Positions 42,686 through 50,997 of a stretch of DNA of 64,000 nt are shown here, piece by piece (position 1 is the stretch's first letter; the number at the start of each line of letters is the position of its first letter). Made by a program: the position numbers and the translations under genes. Below the pieces are notes generated by a model. It did no database searches and was not told where the DNA came from. It saw nothing but the letters and a program-made list of their open reading frames with translations. This DNA comes from NORP110 sp051251595 (GTDB lineage Bacteria; Pseudomonadota; Alphaproteobacteria; Rhodobacterales; Rhodobacteraceae): positions 1 through 64,000 of the forward strand of contig JBPOFA010000001.1 in NCBI GenBank assembly GCA_051251595.1, given 5' to 3'.

Positions 42686-43279
42686 TTACGCTTCAGCAGC
42701 TTCAACAGCTTCGGCGGCCGGTTCAGCGGCTGCTTCAGTTGTCGGTTTACGCAGAATGTCAGCAACTTTCTTGCCGCGACGTTGTGCGACAAAACGAGGG
42801 CTGGCTTCTTTTGTGAGCGCGTCCATCGTAGCACGGATCATGTTGTAAGGGTTCTGTGAGCCGATAGATTTGGCCACAACATCCTGAACACCAAGCATCT
42901 CAAAGACAGCCCGCATTGGACCACCTGCGATGATACCCGTACCTTGTGGTGCGGTGCGCATTACAACTTTGCCCGCGCCGCTGCGACCTTCTTGGTCGTG
43001 GTGCAGCGTACGGCCTTCGCGCAGAGGCACACGGATCAGGCCGCGTTTAGCCTGTTCTGTTGCCTTGCGGATCGCCTCTGGGACTTCTTTGGCTTTACCT
43101 TTGCCAAAGCCGACCCGGCCCTTTTGATCGCCAACAACGACGAGCGCAGCAAAACCAAAGTTTTTACCACCTTTCGTTGTCTTAGACACGCGGTTGATCG
43201 CAACCAGACGATCGGCGAATTCCGGTGTTTCTTCGCGTTCGCGACGTCCACCCCGGCGATTATTCGGTTCTCTACCCAT
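42686..43279 (-). CDS. rpsE: 30S ribosomal protein S5
   Basis: 197 aa. The dsRNA-binding-like domain starts near residue 18 (EFADRLVAINRVSKTTKGGKNF) and the GKAKEVPEAIRKA and GTGIIAGGPMRAVFEMLG blocks are conserved. The C-terminus has an alanine/glutamate-rich extension (from about 180) common in Rhodobacterales. uS5 contributes to decoding fidelity. Confidence 0.98.
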   Translation of the reverse strand: MGREPNNRRGGRREREETPEFADRLVAINRVSKTTKGGKNFGFAALVVVGDQKGRVGFGKGKAKEVPEAIRKATEQAKRGLIRVPLREGRTLHHDQEGRSGAGKVVMRTAPQGTGIIAGGPMRAVFEMLGVQDVVAKSIGSQNPYNMIRATMDALTKEASPRFVAQRRGKKVADILRKPTTEAAAEPAAEAVEAAEA

Positions 43280-43291
43280 TCGATCGTCTCC

Positions 43292-43651
43292 TTAAAACTT
43301 CAGGCCACCTTCACGGGCAGCGTCAGCCAAAGCTTTAACCTTCCCGTGAAAGAGGAAGCCACCGCGATCGAAATAACATTCGGTCACGTTAGCTTTTTTA
43401 GCGCGTTCGGCGATCGCAGCACCAATCTTGGTGGCTGCTTCGATGTTGTTCTTGCCCACAACGCCCAGATCCTTTTCCAAAGAAGAGGCTGAAGCGATTG
43501 TGACGCCGTTTACATCGTCGATCAGCTGAACGCTGATGTTTTTGTTGGAACGGTGAACTGACAACCGGGCGCGCCCGTCTGCTGTTTTCCGCAATTTGTT
43601 CCGAACGCGCAGGCGGCGCTTCAAGAACAGGTCTCTTTTGCTGTTTGCCAT
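43292..43651 (-). CDS. rplR: 50S ribosomal protein L18
   Basis: 119 aa uL18. Basic N-terminus (LFLKRRLRVRNKLRKT), RLSVHRSNKNISVQLIDD core and the FDRGGFLFHGKVKALADAAREGGLKF end split across the 5S rRNA-binding surface. It binds 5S rRNA together with L5. Confidence 0.98.
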   Translation of the reverse strand: MANSKRDLFLKRRLRVRNKLRKTADGRARLSVHRSNKNISVQLIDDVNGVTIASASSLEKDLGVVGKNNIEAATKIGAAIAERAKKANVTECYFDRGGFLFHGKVKALADAAREGGLKF

Positions 43652-43662
43652 TTTGTGCGTCC

Positions 43663-44196
43663 TTACTTCTTCTTGCCTTCTTTGCGGAAGATATACTCAT
43701 CCACATATTTGATCCCCTTGCCTTTGTAAGGCTCAGGTTTGCGCCAGGCACGGATGTTCGCTGCGACCTGACCAACAACTTGGCGGTCAGAACCTTCGAC
43801 AATAACCTGCGTCTGCTTTGGCGCAGTTACTGTGACACCCTCAGGCACGACAAAATCGACTTCGTGGCTATAGCCAAGCTGCAGCTTCAGGGTGTTGCCC
43901 TGCATTTGCGCCCGGTAACCAACACCGTTGATTTCCAGTTCTTTCTTAAAGCCGTCCGAGACGCCAGTGACGAGGTTCTGAACCATTGTACGGCTCATAC
44001 CCCATTGCTGACGTGCACGTTTGGACGTGCCGCGCGGCGTAACAGTGATCGCGTTGTCTTCGACTGCGATTGTTACGTCGTCGGTTGCTTTGAAGCTGTG
44101 CGTGCCTTTCGGCCCTTTGACTTCAATTTTTTGACCAGAGAGCGATGCCGTAACACCGGACGGCAGGTCGATCGGTTTTTTACCAATTCGAGACAT
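43663..44196 (-). CDS. rplF: 50S ribosomal protein L6
   Basis: 177 aa uL6 with the two tandem alpha-beta domains: MSRIGKKPIDLPSGV at the start and the C-terminal KPEPYKGKGIKY signature. It is near the factor-binding site of the 50S subunit. It follows rpsH by 12 bp. Confidence 0.98.
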   Translation of the reverse strand: MSRIGKKPIDLPSGVTASLSGQKIEVKGPKGTHSFKATDDVTIAVEDNAITVTPRGTSKRARQQWGMSRTMVQNLVTGVSDGFKKELEINGVGYRAQMQGNTLKLQLGYSHEVDFVVPEGVTVTAPKQTQVIVEGSDRQVVGQVAANIRAWRKPEPYKGKGIKYVDEYIFRKEGKKK

Positions 44197-44208
44197 TGCC
44201 AGTTCCCC

Positions 44209-44601
44209 CTAGAATATCGTGCAAAGCACTTCGCCGCCAACATTGGCAGCACGTGCATTCGCATCCGACATCACGCCCTTAGGCGTTGATACAATCGACA
44301 CACCCAGACCCTGACGGACCGATGGGATGTCTTTGACGCCCATGTAAACGCGACGACCGGGTTTAGAAACCCGCTTGAGTTCGCGAATAACAGGAGTGCC
44401 TTCGAAGTATTTCAGGCTGATTTCGATGGCCGGGTGGCCGTCTGCGCCTGTGGTGGCTTCGTGGCCACGAATGTAGCCTTCGTCTGCCAGCACATCCAGA
44501 ACCCATGCGCGAAGCTTGGAGGCCGGAGTGATAACAGTCGATTTACCACGCATTTGAGCGTTTCTGATACGGGTAAGCATATCGGCGATTGGATCGTTCA
44601 T
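44209..44601 (-). CDS. rpsH: 30S ribosomal protein S8
   Basis: 130 aa uS8: MNDPIADMLTRIRNAQMRGK at the start and the C-terminal STPKGVMSDANARAANVGGE. In E. coli S8 represses the spc operon by binding its mRNA near rplE. I could not identify the equivalent target here. Confidence 0.98.
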   Translation of the reverse strand: MNDPIADMLTRIRNAQMRGKSTVITPASKLRAWVLDVLADEGYIRGHEATTGADGHPAIEISLKYFEGTPVIRELKRVSKPGRRVYMGVKDIPSVRQGLGVSIVSTPKGVMSDANARAANVGGEVLCTIF

Positions 44602-44614
44602 GCGTCTACCCTCC

Positions 44615-44920
44615 TTACCAGCTGGACTTCACGAGGCCAGGAATTTGGCCCGCAGAGCCAAGATCCCGCAACGCGATCCGTGAGATTTTCAATTTGCGGT
44701 AATAAGCGTGTGGACGACCCGTAAGCTGGCACCGGTTGTGCAGCCGTGTCGCCGAGCTGTTGCGCGGCAATTTTGCAAGCTTAAGACGCGCTTTGAAACG
44801 CTCTTCCATTGGCTTGCTTTCGTCATTCGCGATTTCTTTAAGCGCAGCACGTTTTGTGGCATATTTTGCCACCAATGCTTCACGCTTGTTTTCGCGTGCG
44901 ATCATGGATTTTTTAGCCAT
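44615..44920 (-). CDS. rpsN: 30S ribosomal protein S14
   Basis: 101 aa, the long uS14 form without the CxxC zinc motifs. Conserved end: TRLHNRCQLTGRPHAYYRKL and SRIALRDLGSAGQIPGLVKSSW, split across two helices. Confidence 0.98.
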   Translation of the reverse strand: MAKKSMIARENKREALVAKYATKRAALKEIANDESKPMEERFKARLKLAKLPRNSSATRLHNRCQLTGRPHAYYRKLKISRIALRDLGSAGQIPGLVKSSW

Positions 44921-44940
44921 ATCTAAAGTTCCTCCCGCGA

Positions 44941-45504
44941 TCAGCTGTTGAAGGGCATGTTGAAAGCTTTCAACAGCGCCTTAGCTTCCGCGTTGTTCGG
45001 CGCGGTGGTACAGATTACGATGTCCATTCCCCAGTTTTCATCAACGTCGTCGAAGTTGATTTCAGGGAAAACGATGTGTTCTTTGAGACCCATAGCGTAG
45101 TTGCCACGACCGTCAAAAGATTTGCCAGAAACGCCGCGGAAGTCGCGGATACGAGGCATAGCCACTGTGATCAGACGATCCAGGAATTCATACATCCGGT
45201 CGCCGCGCAGCGTGACTTTCACACCCAAAGGCATGTCTTCACGCACGCGAAAGCTCGCGATTGATTTTTTCGCGATGTTCACAACGGCAGACTGACCCGC
45301 AATCGCCGTAAGATCGGCTTGGGCAGACTTAACCTTTTTGGAGTCTTTAACAGCAGCTGCGCCACACCCAATGTTCAACACGATTTTGTCGAGCTTGGGG
45401 ATTTGCATCTCGTTCTTGTAACCAAACTCTTCTTTCATCGACGCGCGAATGCTGTCTTTGTAAAGAGTCTTGAGGCGGGGGGTATATGTTGCAGAATCAA
45501 GCAT
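44941..45504 (-). CDS. rplE: 50S ribosomal protein L5
   Basis: 187 aa uL5. Contains FGYKNEMQIPKLDKIVLNIGCG and the FDGRGNYAMGLKEHIVFPEI block. The start codon overlaps the rplX stop by one base (TGATG). L5 binds 5S rRNA with L18. Confidence 0.98.
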   Translation of the reverse strand: MLDSATYTPRLKTLYKDSIRASMKEEFGYKNEMQIPKLDKIVLNIGCGAAAVKDSKKVKSAQADLTAIAGQSAVVNIAKKSIASFRVREDMPLGVKVTLRGDRMYEFLDRLITVAMPRIRDFRGVSGKSFDGRGNYAMGLKEHIVFPEINFDDVDENWGMDIVICTTAPNNAEAKALLKAFNMPFNS

Positions 45505-45809
45505 CAGATTGTTTCCCCTGTTGTCTTAGCGAAGCGGACTTTCTTTTCGTCCTCAAAGCGGAAACCAACGCGTGTCGGTTTGCCTTTGCTGTCAACCAAA
45601 GCAAGGTTGCTGATGTCCAGTGGCAAAGCAACCGGAACACGGCCACCTTGTGAGGACTGGCTTTGCTTGGTGTGACGGATGGCAATGTTGACGCCTTCCA
45701 CAACAGCCTTGCCAGCGGATGGGTTCACAGACGTGATAGCGCCCTCTTTACCCTTGTCCTTGCCGGCCAATACGACGACCTTGTCGCCTTTGCGCAATTT
45801 AGCAGCCAT
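45504..45809 (-). CDS. rplX: 50S ribosomal protein L24
   Basis: 101 aa from the ATG at 45809 (MAAKLRKGDKVVV), the family start with its KOW motif. Continues GKDKGKEGAITSVNP. uL24 is an early assembly initiator. A longer reading adds seven unsupported residues. Confidence 0.97.
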   Translation of the reverse strand: MAAKLRKGDKVVVLAGKDKGKEGAITSVNPSAGKAVVEGVNIAIRHTKQSQSSQGGRVPVALPLDISNLALVDSKGKPTRVGFRFEDEKKVRFAKTTGETI

Positions 45810-45810
45810 C

Positions 45811-46179
45811 TTACAGCACCTCCGGCGCAAGTGAGATGATCTTCATGAAGTTCTTACCACGAAGTTCACGAACAACTGGTCCAAAGATACGTGTACCCAT
45901 TGGTTCGTTCTGGTTGTTCAGGATAACCGCTGCGTTGGTGTCGAATTTGATCGACGTACCATCTTCGCGTTGGATTTGTTTCGCGGTGCGAACAACGACG
46001 GCCTTACGAACGTCGCCTTTTTTCACACGACCGCGTGGAATGGCTTCCTTAACCGAAACGACGATAACGTCGCCAACGGACGCATATCTGCGCTTGGAAC
46101 CACCCAGAACCTTGATGCACTGAACTCGGCGTGCGCCGGAGTTGTCAGCTACATCCAGATTGGTCTGCATCTGGATCAT
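45811..46179 (-). CDS. rplN: 50S ribosomal protein L14
   Basis: 122 aa uL14: MIQMQTNLDVADNSGARRVQCIKVLGG start (read across the first strands) and ARIFGPVVRELR-type end, here TRIFGPVVRELRGKNFMKI. It contacts S-subunit helix h14 in a bridge. Confidence 0.98.
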   Translation of the reverse strand: MIQMQTNLDVADNSGARRVQCIKVLGGSKRRYASVGDVIVVSVKEAIPRGRVKKGDVRKAVVVRTAKQIQREDGTSIKFDTNAAVILNNQNEPMGTRIFGPVVRELRGKNFMKIISLAPEVL

Positions 46180-46252
46180 TTAGTTTCTCCCGACCTTTGG
46201 GGGGCATTATCGCCTGTTCCCCAGGGTTTCGCTAAAACTGAAAAGCTATTGC

Positions 46253-46483
46253 TTAGTTGGCAATAACTTCCCAGCGTTTCGTTTTGGATTTTGGTGCACA
46301 TTCCTGAATTCGGACTGCGTCACCGGTCTTGAAAGTATTCTGTTCATCGTGCGCCCGGTATTTCTTGGACTTACGAATGGTTTTTTTCAAAACAGGGTGT
46401 GTAAAGCGGCGTTCAACAAGAACCGTTACGGTCTGTTCGTTTGCGTCACTTGTTACAGTGCCTGTCAAAATACGTTTTGGCAT
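46253..46483 (-). CDS. rpsQ: 30S ribosomal protein S17
   Basis: 76 aa uS17: MPKRILTGTVTSDANEQTV, then RRFTHPVLKKTIRKSKKY and the HDEQNTFKTGD loop. It follows rpmC by 11 bp. Confidence 0.98.
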   Translation of the reverse strand: MPKRILTGTVTSDANEQTVTVLVERRFTHPVLKKTIRKSKKYRAHDEQNTFKTGDAVRIQECAPKSKTKRWEVIAN

Positions 46484-46494
46484 CTGTCAGGCCC

Positions 46495-46698
46495 CTATTC
46501 GCTTGCCGCAGCAGCGGCTTTTTCGTTCAAAATTGTCTTAACGCGTGCTGCGCCGCGACGGACTTCACGCATGCGTGCAGTGTTTTCCAACTGTCCGGTT
46601 GCCTGTTGGAAACGCAGGTTAAACGATTCCTTTTTCAGGTTTTCCAGCTCTTCCCGCAATTGGTCGGGTGTCTTGTCTCTTAGTTCCTGGGCGCTCAT
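46495..46698 (-). CDS. rpmC: 50S ribosomal protein L29
   Basis: 67 aa from the ATG at 46698 (MSAQELRDKTPDQL), the uL29 start. The second helix carries ESFNLRFQQATGQLENTARMREVRR. rplP normally lies directly upstream. Here a 1.3-kb plus-strand insert separates them, so rpmC and the genes after it need a new promoter in the 217-bp gap. Confidence 0.97.
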   Translation of the reverse strand: MSAQELRDKTPDQLREELENLKKESFNLRFQQATGQLENTARMREVRRGAARVKTILNEKAAAAASE

Positions 46699-46835
46699 TT
46701 CGCCACATCCTTTCAACATCACTGGCAGGCCCCTATGGGTGACCCTGATTCCAGTGGAGTTCATTCGTGAAGGGGCCATTTAGACGCCAATGCCTCAATA
46801 AGCAAGCCCTATTGGCAGAAGTCGCGATAAATAAC

Positions 46836-46864
46836 GTATTACCTGCGAAATTGCGCCGATTCAA
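46836..46864 (-). promoter_or_regulatory. Weak candidate promoter for rpmC onward
   Basis: On the minus strand TTGAAT (46859-46864) and TAATAC (46836-46841) are 17 bp apart, about 140 bp before rpmC. Only partial consensus matches, but a promoter is required in this gap by the operon break. Confidence 0.35.
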
Positions 46865-46915
46865 AGCGGACACTGCAGGCTCGCGCTTATGCAAACTCTG
46901 GGCTATGAAAGCCCT

Positions 46916-47536
46916 ATGTCACAGATTGAGTCTCTTTTCGTAACCCGCCTATACCGCGCCCCGCTTTCCGAGTTTGGCAAGCCTGTGGATGCGCATGAAC
47001 TTGAAGCAACCTGCCTGTCAATCGCTGAAGACGACGAGGCCGGGCAAATCTGGTGCGAGGAAAACGACTTTCCCGGCTATACCAGCTACGCCTCTTTGAC
47101 GGATCTCGGCTGGCGCGCGCCGATCTTTAAGGATCTCAAAAAGGTTCTGAACAAACACGTCGCTGCGTTTGCCAAAGACCTGCATCTGGATCTGGGGGAC
47201 AAAAAGCTAAAGCTGGATTCCCTTTGGATCAACATCCTACCCGAGGGCGGCATTCACACGTCGCATATCCACCCCCATAGCGTGATCAGCGGCACCACCT
47301 ATGTGGCCATGCCAGAGGGCGCCAGCGCGATCAAATTCGAGGACCCGCGCTCTGCCATGATGATGGCCGCCCCGACGCGGCTGAAAGACGCCCCTCTGGA
47401 TCGCCGCAACTTTATCTATGTCGCGCCAAAGGTCAGTGACGTGCTGCTGTGGGAAAGCTGGCTGCGTCACGAAGTGCCGATGAACATGGCCGAGGAAGAC
47501 CGGATCAGCGTGTCGTTTAATTACAGCTGGGGCTAG
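46916..47536 (+). CDS. 2OG-Fe(II) oxygenase-like protein (2OG-FeII_Oxy_5 type)
   Basis: 206 aa from the ATG at 46916 (MSQIESLF); an upstream ATG adds nine residues. It matches the TIGR02466/PF13759 family: LDSLWINILPEGGIHTSHIHPHS (iron-ligand histidines), SGTTYVAMPEG, a C-terminal ligand histidine in RHEVPMN and the 2-oxoglutarate-binding RISVSFN. The natural substrate of the family is unknown. It is inserted divergently from rpmC inside the ribosomal cluster, with rplP at its far side. Confidence 0.85.
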   Translation: MSQIESLFVTRLYRAPLSEFGKPVDAHELEATCLSIAEDDEAGQIWCEENDFPGYTSYASLTDLGWRAPIFKDLKKVLNKHVAAFAKDLHLDLGDKKLKLDSLWINILPEGGIHTSHIHPHSVISGTTYVAMPEGASAIKFEDPRSAMMMAAPTRLKDAPLDRRNFIYVAPKVSDVLLWESWLRHEVPMNMAEEDRISVSFNYSWG

Positions 47537-47583
47537 AGATTCACCCCCCGGCCAAGCCAATCGGGACCTAAGGGGAATTCAAA

Positions 47584-47877
47584 ATGCTGCGCCACATCGT
47601 GATGATCACATTCAAACCCGAAGCGACAGACGCCCAGAAAGACGCCTACCGCGCCGCTGTGAAAAGTTTTGCGGATACGATCCCGGAAATCCGGTCTTTG
47701 GTCTGTGGCGACAATGTTGGGTCGGGGCCGAACCACCACGATTTTGTAATCGTCGCCGATTTTGACGATATGGCCGCGTTTCGCAGTTACGTCGATGGAC
47801 CTGTGCATCAGGCATATGTTCAGGAACATGCCCGCAAGGTTGTCGGAAAGCTCGCCGCCATTCAGCACGAGATCTAA
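47584..47877 (+). CDS. Dabb (stress-responsive alpha/beta barrel) family protein
   Basis: 97 aa. Matches the Dabb domain: LRHIVMITFKPEATDAQKDAY at the start, a central VGSGPNHHDFVIVADFDDMAAFRSY, and DGPVHQAYVQEH. These small proteins form dimeric ferredoxin-like barrels; the role is unknown. It follows the oxygenase by 47 bp and probably shares its transcript. Confidence 0.88.
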   Translation: MLRHIVMITFKPEATDAQKDAYRAAVKSFADTIPEIRSLVCGDNVGSGPNHHDFVIVADFDDMAAFRSYVDGPVHQAYVQEHARKVVGKLAAIQHEI

Positions 47878-47907
47878 CACGGCCCAAACCCGCAGGACCC
47901 GAAAAGC

Positions 47908-47940
47908 AAAACCCCCACCGATGTCTCGGCGGGGGTTTTT
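47908..47940. terminator. Bidirectional terminator between Dabb gene and rplP
   Basis: AAAACCCCC...CCGA pairs with TCGG...GGGGGTTTT (one A-C mismatch), with T-runs on both strands. It ends the Dabb transcript and the leftward rplP-distal transcript. Confidence 0.85.
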
Positions 47941-47963
47941 AAGACTTTGACGGAAAGCTGTGC

Positions 47964-48377
47964 TTACCAGTCTTCGCGAACGATCGTGCGTGTTTTGATC
48001 GGCAGCTTCATCGCGGCAAGGCGCAGGGCCTCACGTGCGACGACTTCAGTAACGCCATCGATTTCAAACATGATCCGGCCAGGTTTTACCTTGGCGGCCC
48101 AAAAATCCACGGAACCTTTACCTTTACCCATCCGAACTTCGGTTGGCTTAGAGGTGACAGGTGTGTCTGGGAAAATACGGATCCAAACACGGCCCTGACG
48201 TTTCATGTGACGTGTCATTGCACGACGTGCAGCTTCGATTTGACGCGCTGTGATGCGCTCTGGCTCTACGGCTTTCAGACCGTATGTTCCAAAAGTCAGA
48301 TCAGAACCGCCTTTTGCCTGACCGCTGATACGGCCTTTGTGCATCTTGCGGAATTTGGTGCGTTTTGGTTGGAGCAT
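47964..48377 (-). CDS. rplP: 50S ribosomal protein L16
   Basis: 137 aa uL16. It starts MLQPKRTKFRKMHKGR and has EVRMGKGKGSVDFWAAKVKPG. The arginine of that motif corresponds to E. coli Arg81, hydroxylated by the oxygenase YcfD. It is now the last gene of the S10-side transcript, followed by a terminator. Confidence 0.98.
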   Translation of the reverse strand: MLQPKRTKFRKMHKGRISGQAKGGSDLTFGTYGLKAVEPERITARQIEAARRAMTRHMKRQGRVWIRIFPDTPVTSKPTEVRMGKGKGSVDFWAAKVKPGRIMFEIDGVTEVVAREALRLAAMKLPIKTRTIVREDW

Positions 48378-48390
48378 CTTTCAGTTCCTT

Positions 48391-49098
48391 CTATCGGCGG
48401 CCGCCGGCACCACGTGGTGCGGGACCTTCCTGAAGCTCTGAATGGCGACGGTCGTGTGCCGCCGGATCATGCTCCATGATATCGCCTTTGTAGATCCAGA
48501 CTTTGATGCCGATGATGCCGTAAGGCGTCATAGCTTCAGCAGTCGCGTAATCGATGTCGGCGCGCAATGTGTGCAAAGGAACACGACCTTCACGGTACCA
48601 TTCCGTCCGAGCGATCTCAGCACCGCCAAGACGACCAGCAACGTTCACGCGGATCCCCAAAGAGCCCATACGCATCGCGTTCTGAACAGAACGCTTCATG
48701 GCGCGACGGAATGAAACCCGGCGTTCCAGCTGTTGCGTAATGCTTTCAGCGACGAGTTGCGCGTCAAGCTCTGGCTTGCGGACTTCGACGATGTTCAGGT
48801 GCAGCTCGCTGTCTGTCATCGCGGCCAGTTTCTGCCGCAGAGTTTCGATGTCTGCGCCCTTCTTGCCGATGATAACGCCTGGGCGTGCTGTGTGAACGGT
48901 CACGCGGCATTTCTTGTGCGGACGCTCGATGATGACTTTAGAGACACCAGCTTGCTTGCACTCTACCTTGATGAAGTCACGCATCTTGAGGTCTTCAAGA
49001 AGCAGATCACCGTAGTCTTTGGTGTTTGCGAACCAGCGGCTGTCCCAGGTACGGTTGACCTGAAGACGCATGCCAATTGGATTAACCTTATGACCCAT
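48391..49098 (-). CDS. rpsC: 30S ribosomal protein S3
   Basis: 235 aa from the ATG at 49098 (MGHKVNPIGMRL), the family start. The KH domain carries GVIIGKKGADIETL. The C-terminal domain ends in a basic tail. The ATG overlaps the rplV stop by one base. Confidence 0.98.
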   Translation of the reverse strand: MGHKVNPIGMRLQVNRTWDSRWFANTKDYGDLLLEDLKMRDFIKVECKQAGVSKVIIERPHKKCRVTVHTARPGVIIGKKGADIETLRQKLAAMTDSELHLNIVEVRKPELDAQLVAESITQQLERRVSFRRAMKRSVQNAMRMGSLGIRVNVAGRLGGAEIARTEWYREGRVPLHTLRADIDYATAEAMTPYGIIGIKVWIYKGDIMEHDPAAHDRRHSELQEGPAPRGAGGRR

Positions 49099-49478
49099 TA
49101 TGCTTGTTCCTCTACCTGACGTACCGTGATGGTAAGTTCTGCAAACGGCTTCATGATTTTGCCAAACCGGCCACGTGCCCGCGGACGACCGCGTTTCAGT
49201 GTCAGGTTTTTGCCAACCCAAGCCTCGGCCACGACCAATTCGTCGACGTCCAGGTTATGATTGTTTTCCGCGTTGGCGATTGCAGACTGAAGGCATTTCT
49301 TCACGTCGATTGCGATCCGCTTTTTGCTGAACGTCAGGTCCGTCAGGGCCTTGTCAACTTTTTTGCCGCGGATCATCTGCGCAACGAGGTTCAATTTCTG
49401 CGGGCTTGTACGAAGCATTTTGGTTTTTGCCATTGCTTCGTTATCTGCCACGCGGCGGGGGTTTTTATCCTTGCCCAT
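49098..49478 (-). CDS. rplV: 50S ribosomal protein L22
   Basis: 126 aa uL22. The long beta-hairpin that lines the exit tunnel ends in LKRGRPRARGRFGKI. The core has KMLRTSPQKLNLVAQMIRGK and SAIANAENNHNLDVD. The N-terminal 15 residues form a hydrophilic extension. Confidence 0.97.
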   Translation of the reverse strand: MGKDKNPRRVADNEAMAKTKMLRTSPQKLNLVAQMIRGKKVDKALTDLTFSKKRIAIDVKKCLQSAIANAENNHNLDVDELVVAEAWVGKNLTLKRGRPRARGRFGKIMKPFAELTITVRQVEEQA

Positions 49479-49480
49479 GA

Positions 49481-49759
49481 CTATTTCCGCTTCGCTTTTT
49501 TGTCTGCCGCATGTCCATAATAGGTACGCGTTGGTGAATACTCACCGAACTTCTGACCGATCATGTCTTCTGTGACGTTGACTGGGATATGTTTATGGCC
49601 GTTATACACACCAAACGTCAGACCCACGAATTGGGGCAGGATCGTTGAGCGGCGCGACCAGATTTTGATAACTTCGTTGCGGCCAGATTCTTTGGTCTTC
49701 TCTGCTTTTTTGAGAACATAAGAATCTACAAAAGGGCCCTTCCATACAGAACGCGACAT
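49481..49759 (-). CDS. rpsS: 30S ribosomal protein S19
   Basis: 92 aa uS19: MSRSVWKGPFVDSYVLKKA, then TILPQFVGLTFGVYNGHKHI and the GEYSPTRTYYGHAADKKAKRK end. It contacts S13 at the head of the 30S subunit. Confidence 0.98.
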   Translation of the reverse strand: MSRSVWKGPFVDSYVLKKAEKTKESGRNEVIKIWSRRSTILPQFVGLTFGVYNGHKHIPVNVTEDMIGQKFGEYSPTRTYYGHAADKKAKRK

Positions 49760-49761
49760 AT

Positions 49762-50604
49762 CTACCGGCCCTTCTTTTTAGCGTGGCGCGAGCGGATAAT
49801 AAGCTTGCTGGACGCTTTGTTCTTGTTGCGGGTTTTTGCACCCTTTGTTGGCTTACCCCAAGGTGTCACTGGGTGACGACCACCGGATGTCCGACCTTCA
49901 CCACCACCATGTGGGTGATCAACCGGGTTCATAACCACACCACGCACAGATGGGCGGATGCCCTTGTGGCGGTTGCGGCCAGCTTTACCAAAGTTCTGGT
50001 TGCTGTTGTCTGGGTTTGAAACCGCGCCAACAGTTGCCATGCATTCCTGGCGCACCAGGCGGAATTCACCGGAGGACAGACGAATTTGCGCGTAACCACC
50101 GTCACGACCAACAAATTGTGCGTATGTCCCAGCAGCACGAGCGATCTGGCCGCCCTTGCCTGGCTTCATTTCCACGTTGTGCACGATTGTACCAATCGGC
50201 ATGCCAGAGAACGGCATTGCGTTGCCTGGCTTAACGTCAACTTTTTGACCGGCAATGATGCTGTCGCCGACAGCCAAACGCTGTGGTGCCAATACATATG
50301 CCTGTTCACCGTCGGCATATTTTACCAATGCGATGAATGCAGTCCGGTTCGGGTCATATTCGATCCGTTCAACCGTTGCTGTGACGTCAAACTTGTTCCG
50401 TTTGAAATCTACGATGCGGTAAAGACGCTTTGCGCCCCCACCACGGCGACGCATTGTGATCCGTCCGGTGTTGTTCCGACCGCCATTTTTCGTAAGACCC
50501 TGTGTCAGGGACTTAACTGGGCGACCTTTCCAAAGCTCCGAACGGTCGATCAGAACCAGCCCACGCTGGCCTGGCGTCGTCGGTTTATACGACTTTAGTG
50601 CCAT
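49762..50604 (-). CDS. rplB: 50S ribosomal protein L2
   Basis: 280 aa uL2. ALKSYKPTTPGQRGLV start and the C-terminal VMNPVDHPHGGGEGRTSGG region with the histidine near the peptidyl transferase centre. It lies 97 bp after rplW, across a hairpin. Confidence 0.98.
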   Translation of the reverse strand: MALKSYKPTTPGQRGLVLIDRSELWKGRPVKSLTQGLTKNGGRNNTGRITMRRRGGGAKRLYRIVDFKRNKFDVTATVERIEYDPNRTAFIALVKYADGEQAYVLAPQRLAVGDSIIAGQKVDVKPGNAMPFSGMPIGTIVHNVEMKPGKGGQIARAAGTYAQFVGRDGGYAQIRLSSGEFRLVRQECMATVGAVSNPDNSNQNFGKAGRNRHKGIRPSVRGVVMNPVDHPHGGGEGRTSGGRHPVTPWGKPTKGAKTRNKNKASSKLIIRSRHAKKKGR

Positions 50605-50657
50605 GCTTTCTGTCTTCCGTTGAATTAGGGCCCCGCAGGTCCCGTTTGAAAAGTATA

Positions 50658-50679
50658 CGGCCCCGGAGAACCGGGGCCG
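50658..50679 (-). other. Perfect hairpin between rplW and rplB
   Basis: CGGCCCCGG/CCGGGGCCG is a perfect 9-bp stem with loop AGAA, 22 bp after the rplW stop and 53 bp before rplB. No U-tract follows. Confidence 0.7.
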
Positions 50680-50700
50680 AGAGAGATTCGTTGGCTTCTA

Positions 50701-50997
50701 TCAGAGGCCGGTAGAAACGTCTATCGTATTGCCTTCTTCAAGTGTCACATATGCCTTTTTGACATCCTTGCGACGACCAGGCTGGCCACGGAAACGCTTT
50801 ACTTTACCTTTAGTGATGGTCGTGTTCACGGCCTTCACCTTTACACCAAAGAGGTTTTCAACAGCCTCTTTGATCTGTGGTTTGTTCGCATCGATTGCCA
50901 CTTCGAAAACAACCGCACCAGATTCTGATGCCATAGTTGCTTTTTCCGTGATGATCGGCTTGCGGATCACGTCATATTGGTCTGACTTCGTGCTCAT
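50701..50997 (-). CDS. rplW: 50S ribosomal protein L23
   Basis: 98 aa uL23: VIRKPIITEKATMASESG start, VEVAIDANKPQIKEAVE-type helix, and the RGQPGRRKDVKKAYVTL segment. It is the exit-tunnel docking site for trigger factor and SRP. It overlaps rplD by 4 bp. Confidence 0.98.
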   Translation of the reverse strand: MSTKSDQYDVIRKPIITEKATMASESGAVVFEVAIDANKPQIKEAVENLFGVKVKAVNTTITKGKVKRFRGQPGRRKDVKKAYVTLEEGNTIDVSTGL

